The notes below the pieces were generated by a model, which was given only the letters and a program-made list of their open reading frames with translations, ran no database searches and had not been told where the DNA came from. The position numbers and the translations under genes are program-made. Below are positions 56,259 through 64,000 of a stretch of 64,000 nt of DNA, one piece after another (within the stretch, counting starts at the first letter, position 1; each line of letters opens with the position of its first letter). The stretch spans positions 62,236,707 to 62,300,706 of the forward strand of contig CM064420.1 in assembly GCA_032690845.1 (NCBI GenBank), read 5' to 3'. This DNA is from Eleusine coracana subsp. coracana (taxonomy: Eukaryota > Streptophyta > Magnoliopsida > Poales > Poaceae).

Positions 56259-59006
56259 CAGTGGCGGAGACATCAAAGGAAACTCTTAATTTCTGTGCTA
56301 ATTACATGCCTAAAACTTAAGCTAGTGCAAGCCCGATTGGCCCAATAAGAAAATACCTTCGCCCAGCATACGACAACAGCCAATACTTCTGGAATACATC
56401 ACTGATTCGCCTATTGTTCATATCTGTTATTCGTTCCGCCGCCGGTGCCAGTTGTTGCCCATAGAACGCCACGGCAACTGATCACTGCATGCTACTTCAG
56501 AATTAGAGCAAGCCGTAACTGTAAGTCCCTAGAAGGTATGCATCGTGTTTTCTCCTTGTCAAACTACTAATCCCTAACCGTACTAGGACTACAAATCTAG
56601 AATTATATGATTAATCAGATAGGAAAAGGATCATCAATTGTTGATGATACCATGTGTAATCTAAGTACATGTAATATGTTTTTATTTTTTGGCATAAAGA
56701 AGTGCATCAGTCATACTTTCACAATAACAAAAAGGTCCTATAACGACGATTGAAAAGACACTGTAGCGGCGGGCAGGCCACCCCGTCGCTACGTAAACGC
56801 CGCTATAAATATACGTTTAGTGGCAGGTGGTCTGTCGCTCAAATAAACCACCACTACAGACATATTATTAGCGACGGCTGAAGATGTCAACTACCGTTAT
56901 TGTTAGCCATCAGCCGCTACTTGTTATTTTCTAATAAAATAAAATAGAATTTAGCAAATATTTGCTCTCAGTACGGGTTGCCGAATCAATGGTCATCCAA
57001 CGCTCTAAGATCCTTGACCTGTATAGCAGCATGTATCGAATATCCTAAAATATGATTCATGTCACCACACTAGCCTTACTTAGCCCGCTTTTATCATTGA
57101 GCATCGATTGTTACATAGAATAGATAAGTAGTACAGAGAGACTATAAGAAGAATAGAAATGTCAAATTTACTTTTTGTGAGCATAGGGAATATAAGACAG
57201 CAAGTAATATGACATATATATGGCCATAAGTAAATAATAAATAAAGAGAGGCTATTATAAAAACAGTCACAATGACAACCATAAGACTACAAGTACATGG
57301 ATATTAACATGAAGTATAAGCAAGCAAAATATCGACAACATGTATATTAACATGAAGTATAAACATCAATAGTACGGCAGCAAGGAATCATAGTGAGCAT
57401 AGTGAATATAGTGAGCATAGCGAGTATATATGCTTCCATGTGAAGATGTAGTATTTCTGAATATGCCACTCAGTACATAGCATTCTCTCTTGACTTTTTA
57501 TATGTAATTTATTAAATAAGAAATCTAAAGAGAATACTTATGTGTACTAGATCATCTCCTATTGTTAACATATTTTTTATTGTTTTAATCTACTTAATTT
57601 ATGCTTATGTAACGGTGTTAAAATAAAGAGCAAATGCCGGTTCATTCTAAAAAAGTACCATGCAAAGTTTAAATAACAATATAAATTCATAGTTTGAGTT
57701 CAATTGTTCTTAGCTAGTGAATTAAATATATTAGCATATCAAACTGGTAATTTTTTCTCTCACTCCTTACAAGCATTGCGTTTGCATCTCTTCCACGACG
57801 CAACAGAAACACATACTGTTCACAAGTTATAGTACAAAAGCCTACTGATGACTTACATATGTGATAAGTGAATGTAAATAATTCAACATTTATTACTAAT
57901 TGTTGCAGCAGAGGGGAGGAAGAGGAGGGTGCAACACTTACTAGAGAGAAGGGGGAGGAGGCCGGTGCGCGCGTCATCGATGAGGGGGAGGAGGGGGTGC
58001 CGCGGCGGCGGTGCTCGGGGACGGAGGATGGAGCACATGCACTCATCGTCGATGAGGGGGAGGAGGAGGCGGTGCTCGGGGAGGACCAGAGCACGACGCG
58101 GGGGTTCGAGAATGAGGAGGGGAGCCCGATGTGGTGGCGCTCGGGGACAAAGAGGGGGAAGCACCCACCACAAGCTCCCGTATCGACGCCGTCACGAGAG
58201 GGGAGTGGCCGCCATAAGCTCCCACATCACTGCTACCACCGGACCTGCCCCGAGCGACAACGAGGAAGGAGCGGTCGCCGCGAGCCCCCACCATAGCCTT
58301 GGCCACCGCGGAGCCTGCAGGGAGGGTGGGGGAAGCGCCTTCTGTGAGCTCCCATATCAACATGGGCTGCCAGAGCACGGGCCGTCATGAGCCTCTAGAT
58401 CTGCCCCGCGCGGCACCGTCGGAGGAGAGAGGGCCACTTGGCACGGGTCGTAGGAGGATAAGGGCAGAGGCAGGGAAGGAGAGAGGAAGGGAGAGAGGGG
58501 GGGGGGGGGGGAGAGAAGAAGACAAGGATGACGGGGAAGGAAAGGAGGAGGTAGAGAAGGGGTGTGTGTGAGAGAAGTTAGGATTTCGTTTATATAGGGA
58601 TAAGATAACTGGGCTTCAGGCTACCTATGTAGCGGCGGGCTATAATATGGACCGCCGCTAAAATAAATAATAGCGGCGGGTGAAATAGTGGACCGCTGCT
58701 AAAATCAATAATAATGGCGGGTGAAAAGGTGGACCGTCACTAAAATTTGTTTCCTAATTGTAGCGGCGGTTTTTTGTTAGACCGCCGCTACGGAGATTTA
58801 GGTTACGTCGCTATTGTGCCTTTTTGTGGTAGTGTTTTTGCAGCCATTTATTCGTGCATGTTCTCAAGGAAATCATAATGCTAAAAATCCTAGTATGGTT
58901 GTAACAGTTATATATGTACATATGTATAATCATGTCATATATTTTTTTATAGGTTTTTATCTTTGACGGGTTGTCCCCCTATGTCCAATTCTTGGCTCCG
59001 CCCCTG
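56259..59006. mobile_element. hAT-type element interrupted by a CACTA element
   Basis: Starts CAGTGGCGGAG and, reverse-complemented, the right end starts CAGGGGCGGAGCC. The perfect 8-bp TSD CATGCACG lies at 56251-56258 and 59007-59014. Removing the CACTA element at 56720-58834 leaves about 630 bases of host element, non-coding. Confidence 0.87.
56720..58834. mobile_element. non-autonomous CACTA element, copy 3, nested in hAT
   Basis: Begins CACAATAACAAAAAGGTCCT and the reverse complement of its right end begins CACTACCACAAAAAGGCACA. TTT flanks at 56717-56719 and 58835-58837. TAGCGGCGGG words crowd both arms (56760-56930 and 58630-58810). The GC-rich core at about 57900-58570 is open in several frames and repetitive (GAGGAGGGGG-type). 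At 2115 bases it is the longest of the three. Confidence 0.9.
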
Positions 59007-59014
59007 CATGCACG

Positions 59015-60417
59015 GACACAAGTCCACTCGAAATACTACTACTATATGTTTTATATACTCTCTTGCGAGTGTTTCTACTACTCTTGGTGTTAATTAAGAA
59101 GTCTAGATGCCGCCACGATATTTCCCAATGGCCAATGCGATCCATATGATGAACGTCGAGCAGGGATATTATTCCTTTGTATATAGTTTTCACTAATCAT
59201 GTCATGAGCAATTTAATTTTATAATGAGTTTAAACAAAATCACACTGCATGTGCTTGGCTGATCATAACTATTCACTCCATTCCAAAATTGTTATTATCA
59301 TTTATTTTTTAGTTATATTTGAGCATTCATACTATTTAAAATAAAAATAAAGAATTATAAATTATCTTTTATTTTATTTTTTGATAAAAACAAAATATAA
59401 AAAATATAATATTTTTAAAAATATTTAAATAAGTATAATAAAACATGTCGACGGTGACAAAAATGTTGAGATGCAGTAGTAGTACTGTAGGGTATAGAGA
59501 GCCACATCCAAAGCCGATCGAGATTAGTCAATTGCAACTAAAATGAATGACGTCTGATACTCTAAGCACGCATTCACACCAGTCACGCTATGATTAGCTG
59601 GGGCCGGGTTTTGCATTATTGATTATTGTAAACGGGCAGCTTTACTTTAGAGTGCGTCGAAATAAATGTTATACTTTATTTTCGCAGAAGAATGTATTAC
59701 TACGATGTGTTCTCGTCAGTCATTCGTCATCTTGTGTTGTCACTTGAGTCAATGTCTTGTGTAGTAGTATGTCATTGCGTTCCTAATCTCCTGTTTTCCA
59801 AGTAAAAAGTAGGGTGAATCAAAAAAAAAAAGTAAAAAGTAGGGATAGTGCCGAGATTTACCTAGCTTTCCGGCATTTGGTATCTTAGCTTGGAAGACTT
59901 TGGAGGGAGTCAAAAAAAGAGAGAGAACAGCTCCATGCAAAGAAATCGGGAGGCTCTTTATCTCCCGTTTCAAAAAGCCATCGTGGAGATGGACAGCACA
60001 TCTCCATCCACTAGCAGCAGGTTTATTTATTAGCACAGGGGAAAAAAAAATTGAACCTCGATCTCACATACGTCTTCTTTTAGCGTTGAATTGATCTTTC
60101 GGCCAAGCGAGTCCACCAGTCCAGATGTTACAAGTCTCTGGTCTGAAAAAAGGAATGAAAGGAAAAGGAATATAACATGGTAACTGAGACAAGCAGGCTA
60201 CAGTGTGGACGAAACAGAGTACCACAAAGCATTCATGCCGAATAACTAAAAAACTGAGTGTGAATACTCAATGTGATTGCTGTTTCGGAGGAAAGAAACA
60301 TATTCAAACTGCAAGCTGCTTCGCTCTGCGCAGTACGCAACCAACTTCAAGCTGCTTTTACTTGCGCGGCCAATTTCAATTCGATTTTAAGTGGAGAGTG
60401 GACTATGCTTATTTCAA
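59015..60417. other. intergenic, no gene seen
   Basis: AT-rich; a possible partial Stowaway end (CTCCATTCCAAAATTG) near 59276. GC content rises toward the PPR promoter. Confidence 0.45.
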
Positions 60418-60567
60418 TTTACCATGTTCGATGGGCCATGGGCACACAATCGAAGCATTCTTCAGCCCAGCCCATGAACTGAAAACCTTTTTTAGCCCAA
60501 GAACCGGAGACATCTTTATGTGTTCAGTCCCACGTGTCAGTTTACCTTGTTTGATGGGCCATGGGCA
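60418..60567 (+). promoter_or_regulatory. site II-rich promoter region of the PPR gene
   Basis: TGGGCC occurs at 60432-60437 and 60555-60560; TGGGCT (read on the other strand) at 60464-60469, 60469-60474 and 60494-60499. Such site II elements, bound by TCP factors, are typical of promoters of organelle-protein and translation genes. A 27-base segment (TTTACCATGTTCGATGGGCC...) at 60418-60444 is repeated with two changes at 60541-60567. Confidence 0.6.
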
Positions 60568-62025
60568 GCGATCCTGAATGGCCAGCCCTCCTCCTGGCTC
60601 GCCACCATCGCCGCCGCCGCCGCTAAGCCAGCCAGTTTCCGCCGCGCACACGCCGTCCTCCTTACCTCCGGCCACCTATCCTCCAAATCGTCCGTCAACG
60701 CCCTCCTACGCGCTGCCCCTTTTCCCTCTGCCTGCGCTCTTCTACTCCGCCTCCTGTTTCTCCACCGTTTCCACCCCGACCACCTCTCCCTGTCCTTTTC
60801 CCTCCACTCCTGCACCCGCGTCCCCAGTCACCCGCTCACGAGCCTCTTCCACTCCCTCGCCGTCCGGCTAGGACACTCCCGCGACGCCTACGTCGTGAAC
60901 GCGGCCGTGTCATCCTACTTCACCGCTTCGGACATCGCCTCCGCCGATCGGCTCTTTGCGGAAATCTCCAACGATGTCGCCGATGTTGTCACCTGGACCA
61001 CCATGGTCGCAGGTCACGCCAACGCTGGCCGTGTGGAGCAAGCGAGGAGGTTCTTCGATGCAATGCCCGAGAGGAACGTAGTTTCCTGGAATGCGATGCT
61101 GGGCGCGTACGCTCGAGCCGGGATGCTTTCCGAGGCGCGGCAGCTGTTCGACAGAATGCCCGTTAGGAACGCCGCCACGTGGAGCTCTATGGTCACCGGG
61201 CTCGTGCAGTCTGGGTATTGCCAGGAGGCGTTGAAGGTGTTCACTGAAATGGTTGGCTGTGGTGCCGTGCCGAACGAGGCAGGGCTTGTGAGCGCCGTCT
61301 CGGCGTGCACGCAGCTGCGGTCGCTGGAGCATGGCACGTGGGTGCACGCGTACACCGAGCGGGAGCTGCACGGGGCAATGAGCGTCGTCCTGGCGACTGC
61401 AATCATCGACATGTATGGGAAATGCGGGAATATCCATGCTGCCATCAGGGTGTTCGCTGAAATGCGCGTGAGAAACATTTACACGTGGAACTCTTTGATC
61501 GCTGGTCTCGCCATGAACGGTGGCGAGAGGCAGGCCTTGTCTCTCTTCTGGAAGATGCAATTCACCGGTGTTCGACCAAACACCATAACCTTTGTTGGGT
61601 TGCTGGGCGCATGTAGCCATTCAGGTCTCATCAGTGAGGGCCGCTGGTTGTTCGACACAATGATTGAGGACTTCGGTATCGAGCCGGAACCTGAGCATTA
61701 TTGTCTCATGGTCGATTTGCTTGGCCGGTCTGGTCGTGTCAGAGAGGCAGTGTATTTTGTCAAGAGCATGCCTGTGGAACCACATCCGGGCTTGTGGGGT
61801 GCACTTGCTGCTGCCTGCAAGAACCACGGAGAGGTTGAGCTTGGTGAGGAGGTTGCCAAGAAGCTCATTGAACTAGAGCCCCAGCATGGCAGCCGGTACA
61901 TCCTCCTATCAAACTTGTATGGCACTGCAAAGAGATGGGATGAAATGGCCATTGTGCGCAAGCTTCGCAAGCACCGCAAGGCCTCCAAGGGCACTGGCAA
62001 CGCTGTGGTTGCAAAAATGACATGA
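60520..62025 (+). CDS. PLS-class PPR protein, E type, start out of frame
   Basis: Organelle-targeted RNA-binding protein family that directs RNA editing or processing. The open frame is intronless and covers a chain of P, L and S motifs: VVTWTTMVAGHANAGRVEQA, NVVSWNAMLGAYARAGMLSE, NAATWSSMVTGLVQSGYCQE, SVVLATAIIDMYGKCGNIHA, NIYTWNSLIAGLAMNG, then PNTITFVGLLGACSHSGLIS. An E domain follows (LWGALAAACKNHGEVELGEE to KKLIELEPQHGSRYILLSNL). No DYW domain, so editing would need a partner. The listed start is a GTG; the frame has no ATG before codon 160 or so. The ATG at 60578 in good context (GAATGGCC) opens another frame (MASPPPG...). An indel in the CTCCTCCT stretch at about 60587-60597 would connect it to the PPR body. 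Either the allele is frameshifted, the sequence has an error there, or an unseen upstream exon exists. Confidence 0.88.
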   Translation: MFSPTCQFTLFDGPWAAILNGQPSSWLATIAAAAAKPASFRRAHAVLLTSGHLSSKSSVNALLRAAPFPSACALLLRLLFLHRFHPDHLSLSFSLHSCTRVPSHPLTSLFHSLAVRLGHSRDAYVVNAAVSSYFTASDIASADRLFAEISNDVADVVTWTTMVAGHANAGRVEQARRFFDAMPERNVVSWNAMLGAYARAGMLSEARQLFDRMPVRNAATWSSMVTGLVQSGYCQEALKVFTEMVGCGAVPNEAGLVSAVSACTQLRSLEHGTWVHAYTERELHGAMSVVLATAIIDMYGKCGNIHAAIRVFAEMRVRNIYTWNSLIAGLAMNGGERQALSLFWKMQFTGVRPNTITFVGLLGACSHSGLISEGRWLFDTMIEDFGIEPEPEHYCLMVDLLGRSGRVREAVYFVKSMPVEPHPGLWGALAAACKNHGEVELGEEVAKKLIELEPQHGSRYILLSNLYGTAKRWDEMAIVRKLRKHRKASKGTGNAVVAKMT

Positions 62026-62486
62026 ATACATGGAGTAATTAACCCTCTCAGGGTATGGATTTAGAACCACTTTACATTGATAAGAACATTGAGACTTCAC
62101 ACTGTTTGCACCAGATGGCATGAGACTGATCATCATGGAGGAGACCGGAGCTGAAACGTAATTCATGGAGAAGTGTTTGCTTGACGTGTCAAATATGCCC
62201 AATTTCTGATGTTGCACTTGAAATTCATAAAATAAGTGCACATACGAAGAATGGAAGTGCAAAAATCTGGCAGACATTAAAGAACTACAATTGACCCTTA
62301 ACACTAGCAATTGTGTTTTGTGAGCAGTTTAGCATTTGATGCGGCAGGTTCTACAAGGATCTTTAGACTGGTTGTTGAACATTTTTGTCGTTTGGAGATC
62401 AGAACTGTTAGGTAAGATCGATCCAACCTACTGAAATGGTGATTTTGAGAAGCATTGTATGGTTCATCTAAATAATTTCTTATACT
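62026..62486. other. PPR 3' flank
   Basis: AT-rich 3' region; no gene seen. Confidence 0.5.
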
Positions 62487-62504
62487 CTGCATCTTTGATC
62501 TATT

Positions 62505-62647
62505 AAAAAAACTTGACCAACCTAGGAGGAACTAGATGGCATTTCATTAAGAAGAAATAGGCACCTATATTCGCATCAAAGAGGACTTGAACTTGGGTGG
62601 TTAGGGTGCACATTGACACCCATAACCAACTGAGCTAGGCTCAGTTC
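62505..62647 (-). mobile_element. short tRNA-derived SINE (143 bp), 18-bp TSD
   Basis: On the minus strand it starts GAACTGAGCCTAGCTCAGTT, with box A TAGCTCAGTTGG and box B AAGTTCAAGTCC, as in a tRNA. It ends CTAGGTTGGTCAAG plus a T-run. The 18-mers at 62487-62504 and 62648-62665 (CTGCATCTTTGATCTATT / ...CCATT) differ at one base. It lies in the 3' flank of the PPR gene in antisense orientation. Confidence 0.92.
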
Positions 62648-62665
62648 CTGCATCTTTGATCCATT

Positions 62666-63739
62666 CTCTCATACATGTGTTTATCAACCTTAGTTACTTT
62701 CATATTTTTTTCTAAAAGGGTGTCTGCTTGCATCATATATTTACCTATTAACTACCTGCTTTCACAAGCTTAGTGCCTCACCTTTTCATTTTTATTTTGC
62801 GATTACTGAGCTTATACTGCACCTAGTGTTACTGTATCATACATTTATACATATCTGTTAAGTTGTTAAGCTAGATAAAATTTTCTTAGTGACCGAAGGA
62901 AGAATTATCTTTTGCCTTCTAGGTTCAAGAACGTTACCTTCAATTTGTACAAAGAAACTAATACATGTAATGGCGACGAAATGGATATGCCTCATACTTT
63001 GGTATGTCGTTCCGAGCTCTATACTTACTGTGGCTATCCTGAGGTCATATAATTTGCATTAGATGTTTAAATAACATTGTGTACTGCGGTGTAATCCTTT
63101 GTTGTTTGGCACGCCATATGGGTTAAGTTTGCTTATGGAAAAAATTTCCGTTGCAGAGAATGTCACCAGTAATCCGATTTGGCCCACGTAGCTTGTCTAG
63201 CTTGATGCCTTTTTTTTTTGGGGGGGTGAAAGACAAATGGACCTTTTTTGTTCCAGTCGGTGTGTGAACATCCCACATATGGGGGGTTACCCCAAATAGT
63301 TTTCTAGCGTGTCAATTTGTGGTCCGGTTTATGTGAGTCTTATTTCTCTCGGACTCGGCCCAAATGGGCTGCTATGGGAACGCACGACGAGCTTGAGCCT
63401 GGACGGTGGGTGATCGTGCCGGTAAACTACAAGGATAATCCTATCTTGAAGATTTTTATTTCAGCCCACGAAGATAGAAGATCTCGCGAGGATCGGATGG
63501 CAGCGAGGCGGCCTGGCGGCCCTGGCCACGCCTGCTCCCCCACCGGCCGCGTGGATGGCTGCAGCGTGCAGTGTCAAGTTCTTGAATTCTGCTCGGGAGG
63601 CGTGGCGAACTGGCAGTGGCGCTACTGTGACTTGTGGTTGTGTAACTTCGCGGGGCTTTCTTAAACCCGCGCTTGGAGTCGGAGCAGCGCAGGCCACACG
63701 CTGCATGCTGCCGGTCTCAATCCAAATTTTATATAGATT
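62666..63739. other. intergenic, no gene recognised
   Basis: A GC-rich patch at about 63320-63710 is open on both strands with no domain; GCCCAAATGGGCT there is a palindromic site II-like pair and could mark a promoter. Not supported as a gene. Confidence 0.4.
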
Positions 63740-63990
63740 TGAAATTTATTAAATAACATGTCATCACATAAGTAAAAACTATGATGTGTTATAGAATTTA
63801 TGGTGAGAGAGAGAGGAGTTGAGTTTTATGAAGATGAAACCTAGTGTACACAATTAATTAAACTATAAAATGAAATCTACATTGAGAATAATTTATTTTA
63901 TCTTTATTTTATAAACTATTACTGGTTAACTAGATATAGCATTTAAATAACATTTTATTTGTTATTTCAAATATAAAACTTTGTATGCAG
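63740..63990. repeat. partial copy of the MITE at 24734-25005
   Basis: Shares the words TGTCATCA, TGATGTG, GGAGTTGAGTTTTATGAAGATGAAAC and TACAC in the same order with 24780-24870. The left end is not seen and the right end may run out of the window. Confidence 0.45.
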
Positions 63991-64000
63991 AGAACTAGTT

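Noticed and set aside
57868..58571. Overlapping ORFs on both strands as genes
   Set aside because: Same reason, within the core of CACTA copy 3.

Overview
The window is nuclear DNA of a grass (Poaceae; probably panicoid, though the species cannot be fixed from sequence alone). Very GC-rich coding exons sit as islands in AT-rich intergenic DNA, and the transposon content is typical of grasses: Tourist and Stowaway MITEs, CACTA elements with TAGCGGCGGG-type subterminal repeats, short Helitrons ending in CTAGT, L1-type LINE remnants and tRNA-type SINEs.

Five protein-coding genes can be supported. From left to right they are: a three-exon NAC transcription factor (5305-8562, +); an ALOG/G1-like DNA-binding protein with one coding exon (19096-19722, -); a three-exon wall-associated receptor kinase (33699-36131, -); a two-exon R2R3-MYB factor of the MYB13/14/15 type (39038-39918, -); and an intronless PLS/E-type PPR protein (60520-62025, +) whose start codon is not in frame with its body. 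A sixth locus (37366-38031, -) is an open frame broken by two stops only six bases apart and is probably a pseudogene. The five genes are functionally unrelated, as expected for a plant chromosome; no operon-like organisation exists.

The space between genes is mostly transposon-derived, and the ends of many elements can be read to the base because their target-site duplications (TSDs) survive. There are three non-autonomous CACTA elements of one family (2410-3558, 42532-43582, 56720-58834), the last inside a hAT element (56259-59006). A CACTA element of a second family (48177-50394) carries a third type (48297-48952) nested in it. Four short Helitrons belong to one family (25240-25682, 31010-32570, 44290-44961, 55721-56161). 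Tourist-like elements include a nested pair (15203-15865 / 15233-15541). There are a Stowaway, a small hAT MITE, two SINEs with TSDs, a 5'-truncated LINE with TSD, and an older LINE on the minus strand (about 8930-11330) cut by a Tourist element.

The most unusual object is a 597-base piece of 5S rDNA (13345-13941): two 5S genes and 1.66 repeat units, inserted between two identical 29-base direct repeats. Other items worth a look are the PPR frameshift, a SINE whose empty site is preserved in a paralogous repeat 39 kb away, and the GC-rich, ORF-bearing cores shared by the CACTA family.
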